DNA from: Lachnospiraceae bacterium AC2031
Lineage (GTDB): Bacteria > Bacillota > Clostridia > Lachnospirales > Lachnospiraceae
Direction of reading: 5' to 3'
Length of the DNA: 64,000 bases
Assembly: GCA_000687975.1 (NCBI GenBank)
Contig: JIAB01000001.1
Coordinates: forward strand, 3,014,001 to 3,078,000
Both the position numbers and the translations under genes were made by a program. A model generated the notes under the pieces. It saw only the letters and a program-made list of their open reading frames with translations, did not search any database and was not told the origin of the DNA. Shown piece by piece: positions 42,286-49,586 of the stretch. Positions within the stretch are counted from its first letter, which is position 1, and every line of letters begins with the position of its first letter.

Positions 42286-43668
42286 ATGTCTAATCCATAT
42301 TTACCAAGATGGGAGTATATCCCTGATGGAGAGCCAAGAGTATTTGGCGACAGAGTCTATATATATGGCTCACATGATAAGGCTGGAAATTCCCAGTTTT
42401 GTGACAACGTACTTAAATGCTGGAGTGCACCTGTAGATAACCCAACTGAGTGGGTATGTCACGGCGATATCTTCCGTGTTGGAAGAACAAGAGATTATGA
42501 TAAGCCTGACACAGACTATACTCAGGATACATCAAAGCTTTTTGCTCCTGATGTAGTAGAGAAGGATGGTAAATACTATCTCTTCGCATATATTGAGAGC
42601 CTTCCAGGATGTGTTGCAGTAAGTGATAGGCCAGAAGGTCCATTTGAATTCTTATCAACATTCAAATGCTACGATGAGAAAGCCTTCAATGGTGGTATCT
42701 TCATTGATCCAGGCGTACTTGTTGACGACGATGGAAGAGTGTACATCTATTGTGGTTTCCAGAAGGCTGAGATGGCAGAGCTGAATCCTGATAACATGTT
42801 TGAAGTTATAGATGGTTCAATCAAAGAAGATTTCATTCCTATAGAACCTCGTCCAGAGGATGGCTTCGATGTTAATGGAAAGCTTTTCTTTGAGGCTGCT
42901 TCACCTCGTAAGGTGGGCGACACCTATTACATGATATATTCACCTAATGACTGTCCAAATCTTGCTTATGCAACCTCTGACAGCCCTACAGGACCATTTA
43001 AATATAGAGGCAACATCGTAGACAGTGGAACAGACTATCCAGGTGGAAATAATCACGGTTCTATCATGAACGTGAATGGACAGTGGTACATATTCTATCA
43101 CCGCATGACTAACGGAACTATCATGTCTCGTCGTGGATGCGTAGAGAAGATCGAGATTCTTCCTGATGGAACTATCCCTAAGGTAGAGACAACCTGCCAG
43201 GGCTTTGGTGGTCCACTAAATCCATATCAGATCACAGATGCTGATCTTGCGTGCGTACTTACAGGCGGAGCATTCATTACAGAGCGAAATGTCTTCTCCC
43301 GTTTTATCCGCAATATAACAGCTGATACAGTTATCGGTTACCGTTACTTCGACTTCGGCGAAGATTTTGGAAGCAAGACTATGGAATTTGCTGCTAAGGT
43401 TCGTGGTCTTGGTACAGACTGCAGACTGAATATCTACATTGATGGAGTAGATTCTGCGGACCGTCTTGATACCTGTAAGACCGTTGGAAAGAAGATAGGC
43501 TCTATCACTATAGGTAATGACGATGAAGTGGTTACAACGGTTGTAGAGGCTGTTACAGGCGTACATGCTGTATACTTCACAATCGAGACTGACTACAGTG
43601 GTTGGATGGCAGATTACTTCAAGGGCAGATCTCTGTTCGAACTTGAAAGCTTTGTATTCATGAAGTAA
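42286..43668 (+). CDS. Glycoside hydrolase family 43 protein
   Basis: A 460-residue five-bladed beta-propeller hydrolase with a C-terminal beta-sandwich-like part (about 310-460). Expected acidic residues: the general base region 'VYIYGSHDKAGNS', the pKa-modulating Asp in 'LFAPDVVEKDGKYYLF', and the general acid Glu in 'FFEAASPRKVGDTYYMIYS'. GH43 enzymes are mostly beta-xylosidases and alpha-L-arabinofuranosidases. It lacks a signal peptide, so it acts on imported oligosaccharides; together with the GH127 at 5.8 kb it suggests arabinoxylan or arabinan use (inference). GGGGG precedes the ATG. Confidence 0.92.
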   Translation: MSNPYLPRWEYIPDGEPRVFGDRVYIYGSHDKAGNSQFCDNVLKCWSAPVDNPTEWVCHGDIFRVGRTRDYDKPDTDYTQDTSKLFAPDVVEKDGKYYLFAYIESLPGCVAVSDRPEGPFEFLSTFKCYDEKAFNGGIFIDPGVLVDDDGRVYIYCGFQKAEMAELNPDNMFEVIDGSIKEDFIPIEPRPEDGFDVNGKLFFEAASPRKVGDTYYMIYSPNDCPNLAYATSDSPTGPFKYRGNIVDSGTDYPGGNNHGSIMNVNGQWYIFYHRMTNGTIMSRRGCVEKIEILPDGTIPKVETTCQGFGGPLNPYQITDADLACVLTGGAFITERNVFSRFIRNITADTVIGYRYFDFGEDFGSKTMEFAAKVRGLGTDCRLNIYIDGVDSADRLDTCKTVGKKIGSITIGNDDEVVTTVVEAVTGVHAVYFTIETDYSGWMADYFKGRSLFELESFVFMK

Positions 43669-43684
43669 TAAAATAGACATATGA

Positions 43685-43720
43685 TTTAGGGCTGTTTTAT
43701 GACAGCCCTAAACATTTTTT
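43685..43720 (+). terminator. Intrinsic terminator of GH43 gene
   Basis: A perfect 11-bp stem (43685-43695 with 43702-43712), then T6. Confidence 0.9.
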
Positions 43721-43730
43721 GATTTACCCG

Positions 43731-43759
43731 TTGACATATATAACTAAAAATGCTATTAT
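43731..43759 (+). promoter_or_regulatory. Promoter of first tRNA-Leu
   Basis: TTGACA, 17 nt, TATTAT, with an upstream TG making an extended -10. Confidence 0.85.
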
Positions 43760-43796
43760 ACGCAAGTCGCGTAAATAAGTGTGACGATGAATATGA

Positions 43797-43880
43797 GCGG
43801 GAGTGCTGGAATTGGCAGACAGGCTAGACTAAGGATCTAGTGTTGGCAACGACGTGTGGGTTCAAGTCCCATCTCCCGCA
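43797..43880 (+). tRNA. tRNA-Leu(AAG), first copy
   Basis: An 84-nt class II tRNA. Acceptor GCGGGAG (43797-43803) pairs with CTCCCGC (43873-43879), discriminator A; the anticodon stem CTAGA/TCTAG encloses loop CTAAGGA, so the anticodon is AAG (reads CTT, and CTC after inosine change). Variable arm 'TGTTGGCAACGACG' and T arm 'GTGGGTTCAAGTCCCAT' are present. CCA is not encoded. It is 100% identical to the second copy. Confidence 0.97.
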
Positions 43881-43941
43881 CTTATAACATTGCTTTCGGT
43901 GTTTTTTTTATTTGATCTTATAAGATTTTTATATTTCGTTG

Positions 43942-43970
43942 TTGACAAAAATATATATAAGTGATAATAT
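43942..43970 (+). promoter_or_regulatory. Promoter of second tRNA-Leu
   Basis: TTGACA (43942-43947), 17 nt, TAATAT (43965-43970). The start-site region AAGTCGCGTA is shared with the first tRNA unit. Confidence 0.85.
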
Positions 43971-44012
43971 ATCAAAGTCGCGTACGGATGGACGTGATGA
44001 AAACTTATATAT

Positions 44013-44096
44013 GCGGGAGTGCTGGAATTGGCAGACAGGCTAGACTAAGGATCTAGTGTTGGCAACGACGTGTGGGTTCAAGTCCCATCTCCCGCA
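44013..44096 (+). tRNA. tRNA-Leu(AAG), second copy
   Basis: The 84-nt sequence is identical to the copy at 43797-43880, with its own promoter. Its 3' half takes part in a long inverted repeat with 44132-44160. Confidence 0.97.
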
Positions 44097-44103
44097 CGCA
44101 AGA

Positions 44104-44132
44104 AACAGATGCGAATGCATCTGTTTTTTTTT
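44104..44132 (+). terminator. Terminator of second tRNA-Leu
   Basis: Stem AACAGATGC/GCATCTGTT, loop GAAT, then nine T. The same stem core recurs at 45451-45478. Confidence 0.9.
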
Positions 44133-44160
44133 GCGTGCGGGAGATGGAACTTGAACCCAC
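44132..44160 (-). repeat. Inverted copy of tRNA-Leu 3' end
   Basis: 29 nt that are the reverse complement of 44072-44100 (tRNA T arm, acceptor strand and following bases) with one mismatch. With the terminator between them, the whole 44072-44160 stretch is one near-perfect palindrome. Confidence 0.9.
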
Positions 44161-44398
44161 GTGGGTCCAAATCAGTCCTCGATTTTGAAAAAATCGAGGA
44201 TCCGAACGAAGTGAGGAAGCGCTGCGTGAAACACAGCAATTCTGCGAAGCAGAATCAAGAATCATCATTGATGATTCTTGGCTCAGTCTCAGCGACTTCC
44301 CGAGGAAGTCGCTTCGGTCAGGTCGCAATCATAGATTGCTCCCGATTTGACTAAAAAAGGGCCACCGGACCTTTTTTTACGTCAAATCCCCATCTCCC
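44139..44398. other. 260-bp hairpin-train element bounded by inverted GGGAGATGG
   Basis: Ends: GGGAGATGG (44139-44147) and CCATCTCCC (44390-44398). Inside are consecutive small hairpins with 3- to 5-nt loops: TCCTCGATTT/AAATCGAGGA (44176-44200), ATTCTGC/GCAGAAT (44239-44255), CAAGAATCATC/GATGATTCTTG (44256-44280), AGCGACTTCC/GGAAGTCGCT (44291-44313), GCAATC/GATTGC (44325-44339), and a long last one GATTTGAC...GTCAAATC (44344-44388) with an AAAAAAGG/CCTTTTTT core. No credible protein. It may be a MITE-like element or a structured RNA; the rest of the gap 44399-44484 shows nothing clear. Confidence 0.65.
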
Positions 44399-44484
44399 AT
44401 ATTATTAAAGAAGCGATTGTTGAATTGATTTAGTTAATATAAATAATATCTAGTTTTTGCTACTCTTATGTGTCATAAATCAAA

Positions 44485-44513
44485 TTGACACAATTTTTGA
44501 TGGAGTTTATAAT
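44485..44513 (+). promoter_or_regulatory. Consensus promoter of HTH-BECR operon with TGTCA/TGACA half-sites
   Basis: TTGACA (44485-44490), 17 nt, TATAAT (44508-44513): a perfect sigma-A promoter. TGTCA half-sites at 44471-44475 and 44516-44520 and an inverted TGACA at 44486-44490 surround it, so the -35 and the start site are each within an inverted pair, suggesting an operator for the HTH protein encoded next. Confidence 0.75.
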
Positions 44514-44538
44514 AGTGTCAAAAAGCGAGGTGGCATAG

Positions 44539-44817
44539 ATGAAGTATACGACTCTTGATGAAGCTCTTAAAAGAATAGAGGAATTGGAAAAAGAAGTATA
44601 TGAACTAAAATTAGAAAATGAAAAATTGCGTAATCGTAACTTTGGTGGACGAAAGAAGCATGATGCTTCTTGGATGTATTCTTATAATCAATTTATTTTT
44701 AAATATGAAAGAGGTATGACACTCAAAGAAATAGTTTCAGAGGGGGATATAAGTAGAAGAACTGCCTATCGCTATTTGGCATATTATAAAGAGTTACAGA
44801 AAAATATAGTTAAATAA
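44539..44817 (+). CDS. Small HTH DNA-binding protein, candidate antitoxin/regulator
   Basis: 92 residues: an N-terminal coiled coil (about 5-32, 'RIEELEKEVYELKLENEKLR') and a C-terminal resolvase-type helix-turn-helix ('MTLKEIVSEGDISRRTAYRY', residues about 60-80). GCGAGG lies 8 nt before the ATG. The gene is 17 nt ahead of a putative BECR-fold nuclease gene and behind a perfect promoter with repeated half-sites, a typical layout for an autoregulating antitoxin, although a fragment of a site-specific recombinase could also look like this. Confidence 0.75.
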   Translation: MKYTTLDEALKRIEELEKEVYELKLENEKLRNRNFGGRKKHDASWMYSYNQFIFKYERGMTLKEIVSEGDISRRTAYRYLAYYKELQKNIVK

Positions 44818-44834
44818 GGAATAGAAAGGCTTTT

Positions 44835-45404
44835 ATGAAAAATAATACTAGAAGGAATGTATCAGTAATACAGGATGTAGATGGTAACAGAATTGTTTTG
44901 ATTAATGATATTATATTTAAGGGAAGACGTTCTATAGAATGGGAGGATGTTGAAAATTATTTAAAACGTTATGTTGGTGAAATATATTCTGTAGCTGAAG
45001 ATTGTGAATTAATTTATATAGGTTCAGAGCTTCCAAGTGAATATTCTGGATCTGTATATACAAAAATGTTAAAAGGAACGGATGCTAAAGCTAAAGCTAA
45101 TGCTGCACAAGCTATTCCAGAAATGATTGAAATAGCTACGAATAGAATTTATGAGAAAAATCATAAAGCGAAGCATGAAAGAAATGCAAAAAATGGATGG
45201 TATCGTTATGATACAAGATTTGCTTTACCTGTATACGGAGTTGATGGTGATATAGAAAGATTTAATATATTTCGGGCGAGACTTCTTATTAGACATTCTT
45301 CCAGTGGGAAGAAATATCTCTATGATATTTTGGAAATAAAAAAAGAAACAGGCAAGTCCTGTCAGACAAAAGTCCTACCCGGTGAAAACCCATTTCTTGA
45401 TTAG
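44835..45404 (+). CDS. Putative BECR-fold (barnase/EndoU/ColicinE5/RelE-like) nuclease, candidate toxin
   Basis: 189 residues, no signal peptide or membrane helix. N-terminal part 'VIQDVDGNRIVLINDIIFKG'; a middle helical region rich in Ala/Lys ('TDAKAKANAAQAIPEMIEIA'); a C-terminal domain 'NGWYRYDTRFALPVYG' ... 'NIFRARLLIRHSSSGKKYLY' followed by DILEIKKET. The pattern F-x-A-x-x-x-IRH-x5-K-x-LYDI-x-x-IKKE resembles domains at the ends of phage MuF-type and polymorphic toxins, grouped with BECR RNases. Basic and polar residues that could form an active site are H112, H114, R124, R148, R153 and H154. Assignment is by pattern only. Follows the HTH gene by 17 nt. Confidence 0.65.
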   Translation: MKNNTRRNVSVIQDVDGNRIVLINDIIFKGRRSIEWEDVENYLKRYVGEIYSVAEDCELIYIGSELPSEYSGSVYTKMLKGTDAKAKANAAQAIPEMIEIATNRIYEKNHKAKHERNAKNGWYRYDTRFALPVYGVDGDIERFNIFRARLLIRHSSSGKKYLYDILEIKKETGKSCQTKVLPGENPFLD

Positions 45405-45450
45405 GACGATAACAAAATATGTTATTGTTGTCAAGAAGAATATATAATTA

Positions 45451-45478
45451 AACAGATGCCGAGCCATCTGTTTTTTTT
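45451..45478 (+). terminator. Terminator after HTH-BECR operon
   Basis: Stem AACAGATG/CATCTGTT, loop CCGAGC, then eight T. Its stem is the same as that of the tRNA terminator at 44104. Confidence 0.88.
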
Positions 45479-45551
45479 GTTTTTCTGTTCAGAGGGATAA
45501 GAGTATGGTATATTTTATTGGTAGTGATAATTATGGGACAGGGGATAAAAT

Positions 45552-45779
45552 ATGGGTATTTTTTCGTTTCATAAAAAGAATGTTCAGGAAAGAATCGAGT
45601 TTGATCCGAATAGCCAGTATGCGGTTATAAGGAGTTCTATCTGTACTGGAGAGAAGGTTGCTGGGTTCAAGAATAAAACGGATGGTCATTTTGTTGATGT
45701 AATGGTGATTCAATCACCAGAGGATGAAGAGTATTTTAAAGAGTTATACGGGATAGATAAGATAAAAACTGAGTATTAG
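45552..45779 (+). CDS. Conserved small protein, 75 residues
   Basis: A short soluble protein with the motif 'YAVIRSSICTGEKVAGFKNK', which recurs in small uncharacterised Firmicute proteins of this length. Opening 'MGIFSFHKKN' has no signal peptide. GGGG lies 6-9 nt before the ATG. It is 23 nt upstream of the DUF-type gene at 45803 and probably shares its transcript. Function unknown. Confidence 0.7.
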   Translation: MGIFSFHKKNVQERIEFDPNSQYAVIRSSICTGEKVAGFKNKTDGHFVDVMVIQSPEDEEYFKELYGIDKIKTEY

Positions 45780-45802
45780 TTTTGAAAGGATGAGTTTTTA
45801 AG

Positions 45803-46810
45803 ATGTTTTGTATAGATGTTTTAGATACGGCAGTAAGTTTTAACGGGCAGGTTGTGCCATTTCCTATGTCTTATGAGGATATAAGAGCGGTGCTTGGTGA
45901 TGCTAGAGTTGTAAATGATGGTGATGAGGATAGAGTTCATACAACTTATTATTATGATGATTTAGGAATTGAGTTTGATGGTTCTCCCTTATATCTAAGT
46001 AACCTTAGAAAGAAAAAGGCTTATAAGGATAATGATCATAATATTGTTGGAATTACTTTATATGTGACTGGAAATGAATTATATGGTTTTAAGGCTGGTA
46101 AGTGTAAAAAGAATTATGAGGGTAATCTGACTGTTTTAGGTAAGCAGATTGATAGAGATATGACCTGGAAAGATATATTAGGTTATGGATGTCAGCCTGT
46201 TCTAGATGAAAAGAGTAAAAATAAGAAGTATATTCAGGTGAAGACGACTATAGTTACTGAGGATGAAAAGCCTTTTTATGACGGTGATGTACTCTTAAAG
46301 GATGTTATGATTTCATTTCAGCCTGAAAGACCAAAGTTAAAAGTGAATTATGATATTGTTGTTCCTGATGAAGAATGTCTGGTGTTTGATACCTTCAACT
46401 TTAAGCTGGCTGTTATAAACGAACTGATGTACAACCAGGAAGTGTTAAAGCCATATTTTGATATTTATGATTATATGGCATTTAAGAAGGCTCATTGGAA
46501 TCTTGAAACGGATAAAAATGTAAGAGCAGCCGTTAATTACTTTAAGGAACTGCCTATACCAGTTAGTCTTGCAGATTATGTGACTGAGATTAACATGGAT
46601 GGAGACGATGATATCTATATGAATATAGCTCCGGAATGGGATGGAAGAGATGAAAGATTCGATTTCAATAAGCTTACCGAGGTTGAATTAAAGCAGTTTA
46701 AGAATCTTAAAAAGATGATCATATTCGGCAATGATAAAGATGCAGACAAGCTACGAAAAGTCTGTGATCCTCTTGGTATAGAAGTTGAACCGTTAGCTAG
46801 TATTGGATAG
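45803..46810 (+). CDS. DUF6892/DUF7738-like protein
   Basis: 335 residues, cytoplasmic by composition. The N-terminal half ('VSFNGQVVPFPMSYEDIRAV' ... 'YYYDDLGIEFDG') resembles DUF7738; the C-terminal half ('FDTFNFKLAVINELMYNQEV', 'DDIYMNIAPEWDGRDERFDF', 'QFKNLKKMIIFG') resembles DUF6892. Both are uncharacterised and occur in variable gene neighbourhoods, sometimes with toxin-immunity genes; a role in such systems is only a suggestion. GAAAGGATG precedes the start. Confidence 0.65.
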   Translation: MFCIDVLDTAVSFNGQVVPFPMSYEDIRAVLGDARVVNDGDEDRVHTTYYYDDLGIEFDGSPLYLSNLRKKKAYKDNDHNIVGITLYVTGNELYGFKAGKCKKNYEGNLTVLGKQIDRDMTWKDILGYGCQPVLDEKSKNKKYIQVKTTIVTEDEKPFYDGDVLLKDVMISFQPERPKLKVNYDIVVPDEECLVFDTFNFKLAVINELMYNQEVLKPYFDIYDYMAFKKAHWNLETDKNVRAAVNYFKELPIPVSLADYVTEINMDGDDDIYMNIAPEWDGRDERFDFNKLTEVELKQFKNLKKMIIFGNDKDADKLRKVCDPLGIEVEPLASIG

Positions 46811-46858
46811 TGCATCATAGAGACGTGTATTAAAGGGTTAGTTTTATAGGGGTGTAAC

Positions 46859-47314
46859 ATGAGATGGGTTTTATTTGGGTTTTATGTTGTATTAACGTTT
46901 TCATTACCGGTAATCGTGAAGGTTTTGTCACGGAGGAGTCTTGTTAAATCTGGAAAGATTAAGGATAACAGGGCGTGTAAAAGTAGGACGCAGGCGAGGA
47001 TTCTTTCGACTGAAGCGACTGGACGTATTGATCGTGATACTGGAAGAGGTATATATACTTCTGCACATTACGAATTTTTTGTTAATGGAGTTCGTTATAC
47101 TGGTTATGACCAGATATATGGAAATCCGTTTAATACTCAGACGGTTATTGTGTATTATGATCCAAGGGATCCCAATAACAACTGTACCAAGTTTGGTAAG
47201 GGACAGGATAACGGCACCAATTATCTTATTGCTTTAGGGATAGTCTTTGGCATTATTGCAGTTATTATTCTCTTTTTTATATCTATAATGATGTTGTCAA
47301 AATTATATGGGTGA
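46859..47314 (+). CDS. DUF3592-like small membrane protein
   Basis: 151 residues: an N-terminal helix (about 3-22), an exposed beta domain with 'GIYTSAHYEFFVNGVRYTG' and 'TVIVYYDPRDPNNN', and a C-terminal helix (about 121-145). The sequence order V-G-x-x-Y then Y-D-P-x-x-P is typical of DUF3592 proteins. Function unknown. It follows the DUF6892-like gene after 48 nt with AGGGGTG upstream. Confidence 0.72.
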   Translation: MRWVLFGFYVVLTFSLPVIVKVLSRRSLVKSGKIKDNRACKSRTQARILSTEATGRIDRDTGRGIYTSAHYEFFVNGVRYTGYDQIYGNPFNTQTVIVYYDPRDPNNNCTKFGKGQDNGTNYLIALGIVFGIIAVIILFFISIMMLSKLYG

Positions 47315-47341
47315 TTACAACATTAAAAGGAGAGGGTGCGT

Positions 47342-47535
47342 ATGGCTGTAATTCATATGATCACACTTAGTCCAGAGGTTGCAAATGGCATCATGAGCAG
47401 GAAGTATAGCGAAGCACAGCTGGGGCAGATGTATGGTTCTTAACCTGGTATCTTACTTTGGGATCGGTTAAGCTAAAATGGAATAGTCTGATAAAGGAAT
47501 ATTACCCTTTATGCTATGAGAAGTATAAATTGTAA
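47342..47535 (+). pseudogene. Small gene with probable frameshift, about 65 residues
   Basis: A 33-residue ORF (47342-47443, 'MAVIHMITLSPEVANGIMSR' onward) with an excellent ribosome binding site (AAGGAGAG). At its stop the +2 frame is open and continues with protein-like sequence 'WFLTWYLTLGSVKLKWNSLI' and 'KEYYPLCYEKYKL' to a stop at 47535. This suggests one small gene broken by a frameshift, or a 33-residue protein with chance sequence behind. The remainder of the gap to 47623 shows nothing else. Confidence 0.4.
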
Positions 47536-47623
47536 TAAATGTAGCTGTATTTGCGTTATCTGTATTTGAATATATACATATGTATGACATTATGCTATCA
47601 TTCGATATAGGGAGGGGGACTAT

Positions 47624-48031
47624 ATGAATAGACAAACAAAAGCTAAGGTTATGATTGCTGTTTCGGTATTTCTAATACTTGTATCAGCTATTATGTTTTA
47701 TATGATTCTTGGAGAAGCGATATCATTTAGATGTATGTTCTTATACTTGATCATCATACCAGTGTTAGTAACGTGTATTGCGTATGTGATATATTATTTT
47801 GTCGAATGGCTTAGAGAAAAAGATTCGTTTTTTGTTGTTCCGCTTGTATGTTTTTCGGTAACGATAATAACTCTGTTGATCGGATTAATAAGTTATATAA
47901 ATGATCATAATTTTATATTGAGAGGACTAGGGGCTCAGATGCTTTGGTTTTTTGTTTCACTTCCTTCATTTGTTGCTTGTATTATTCAAATAATAGTCTT
48001 TCATGTTAAGGCTAAAAATTCAAAAAAATAG
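47624..48031 (+). CDS. Small integral membrane protein, four helices
   Basis: 135 residues with four predicted transmembrane helices (about 8-28, 35-60, 70-92, 102-126) and a short basic C-terminus 'KAKNSKK'. GGGAGGGGG lies 6 nt before the ATG. No recognised family. A terminator hairpin follows at once. Confidence 0.65.
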   Translation: MNRQTKAKVMIAVSVFLILVSAIMFYMILGEAISFRCMFLYLIIIPVLVTCIAYVIYYFVEWLREKDSFFVVPLVCFSVTIITLLIGLISYINDHNFILRGLGAQMLWFFVSLPSFVACIIQIIVFHVKAKNSKK

Positions 48032-48039
48032 TATGTATG

Positions 48040-48070
48040 CCACCAAGATTATTCTTGGTGGTTTTTATTT
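48040..48070 (+). terminator. Intrinsic terminator
   Basis: A perfect 9-bp stem CCACCAAGA/TCTTGGTGG with a 4-nt loop and T-rich tail. Confidence 0.88.
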
Positions 48071-48084
48071 GACGCGCGTCAAAT
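48067..48084 (+). promoter_or_regulatory. 18-bp perfect palindrome ATTTGACGCGCGTCAAAT
   Basis: A fully symmetric, GC-cored palindrome in AT-rich surroundings, between a terminator and the beta-lactamase-family operon. It looks like an operator for a dimeric regulator. Its TTGACG could also serve as a -35. Confidence 0.55.
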
Positions 48085-48203
48085 AACTTGATTTTCATAG
48101 TAGATGTTGCATTATGTGTTCCTGTTTTTGTATTATCTGTATAGAGGTATAGAAAAGCAAAATTAGTTCCTTTATGATGGCTGTAATAGGAGGAACTTGC
48201 TAT

Positions 48204-49586
48204 ATGAAAAAACGTAAATTTATCTCGGTATTTATTGTTTCTATAGTTTTGATTTTTGCTTGTATTCAGAATGTTTTTGCAATGAGACAGGATTCACCTG
48301 AATCAAATGGTATTGAAACACTTATACAGGATTTTAAGAACGACACAAGTTGTGAAGATGTAAGTGTTGTTATTTATGATAAAGGTGATGTCACATATTA
48401 TGGCGATGGCGGAGCTCTTTATCAGATAGGTTCTATGACGAAGACATTTACCGGTCTTGCAGTGCAGAAGCTGATAACTGAAGGGCGTGTTGATGAGGAT
48501 ATGGCGATAGCCAGCTATATTCCTGGTTTTGAGGCCTATTATGATGGTGAGCTTGCAGAAATTACTGTAAGGAATCTACTTGAACAAAAGAGTGGGTTTA
48601 CAAATAGTGAGAAGGATTATCCAAGTGCTGAAGAAGGCGTAACTCTTTCTGAATGGGCCCATGGTTTATCGGGATGTTTGCTCAGCAGTAAGCCTGGAAC
48701 AGAGTATGCATATTCAAATGTGAATTATAATCTTCTTGGACTGATCATAGAGAATGTTACTGGAAAGTCCTACAAGGATTATATGGAGCAGGAGATACTT
48801 ATTCCACTGGGGCTTGCAAATACATTTGTCGGTGCCCCGACAGATGGTAAGATAGTTGAAGGAACAAGGCTTGGATATCGCCATGTGTTTAATTATCCTA
48901 TGACTGTAAAGGAAGCGTGTATTCCTGCAGGATATTTTTATTCCAATACTGAGGATATGGGGCGCTGGATAGCCATATGGACAGATGATGGAGTAGAAGA
49001 CAGTGTTGTACCTGAGGAACTAAGAGAACCTTTAGCGAAGGTCAAAGAGACCTTTAAAAATGAAGGGGATTATTATTCCGGTTGGGAACTGTTTGCAGAT
49101 GGTGTTATAGGTCATTCAGGAGGTACACCTCAGTATTCTTCGAGAATTGTATTTGATGAAACAAAGAATATTGGAGTTTGCGTGCTTTGCAATCTAAATG
49201 TAGCCGCAACTACTGACAGCCTTTGCAATAATACATATGATATCTTAGCTGGAAATGGTTCAGGTAAACTTGCAACTGATATATGGACCATCTTTGATAA
49301 GATATTTATTAGTGTTACAATAGTTGGAGTAATCCTTTTAATAGTACTTCTTGCTTTAAAGAAGAAAGCAGTGATACTGATTCTTGGAGCTTTTCTATTG
49401 CTCCTTCTAGTGTTAGTACTTATTCTATTCCCGATAATTTTTGGAGCTGGAATGAAGGAGATACTCTTCGTATGGGCTCCACTCAGTCTTACTGGTGGAC
49501 TTCTAATGATTACAGTAGATGTTGTAGTAGTTATTATAAAGATTTTGATAAGGAAAAAGAATGCAGATTATAACAAGGCAGATTAA
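48204..49586 (+). CDS. Serine beta-lactamase-family hydrolase with C-terminal membrane helices
   Basis: 460 residues from the ATG at 48204 (AGGAGG 10 nt upstream; the frame from 48174 is not used). Signal peptide (about 5-25); class C beta-lactamase/DD-peptidase-like domain with S-x-x-K in 'QIGSMTKTFTG' (about 73-83), Tyr motif 'YAYSNVNYN' (about 167) and 'GHSGGTPQYSS' (about 302); three C-terminal transmembrane helices (about 365-455). Such proteins are peptidases or esterases of the envelope and seldom cause resistance. It overlaps the LytTR gene by 26 nt, giving a three-gene operon. Confidence 0.9.
   Translation: MKKRKFISVFIVSIVLIFACIQNVFAMRQDSPESNGIETLIQDFKNDTSCEDVSVVIYDKGDVTYYGDGGALYQIGSMTKTFTGLAVQKLITEGRVDEDMAIASYIPGFEAYYDGELAEITVRNLLEQKSGFTNSEKDYPSAEEGVTLSEWAHGLSGCLLSSKPGTEYAYSNVNYNLLGLIIENVTGKSYKDYMEQEILIPLGLANTFVGAPTDGKIVEGTRLGYRHVFNYPMTVKEACIPAGYFYSNTEDMGRWIAIWTDDGVEDSVVPEELREPLAKVKETFKNEGDYYSGWELFADGVIGHSGGTPQYSSRIVFDETKNIGVCVLCNLNVAATTDSLCNNTYDILAGNGSGKLATDIWTIFDKIFISVTIVGVILLIVLLALKKKAVILILGAFLLLLLVLVLILFPIIFGAGMKEILFVWAPLSLTGGLLMITVDVVVVIIKILIRKKNADYNKAD

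Noticed and set aside
44053-44354. Two overlapping antisense/sense ORFs of 91-94 codons across the tRNA and hairpin element
   Set aside because: They read through tRNA sequence and inverted repeats, have no binding site and contain no protein-like composition.
44539-45404. The HTH gene and its neighbour as a remnant of a larger integrative element with integrase
   Set aside because: No integrase, relaxase or phage structural gene is visible within the window, so only a small cargo module can be supported.
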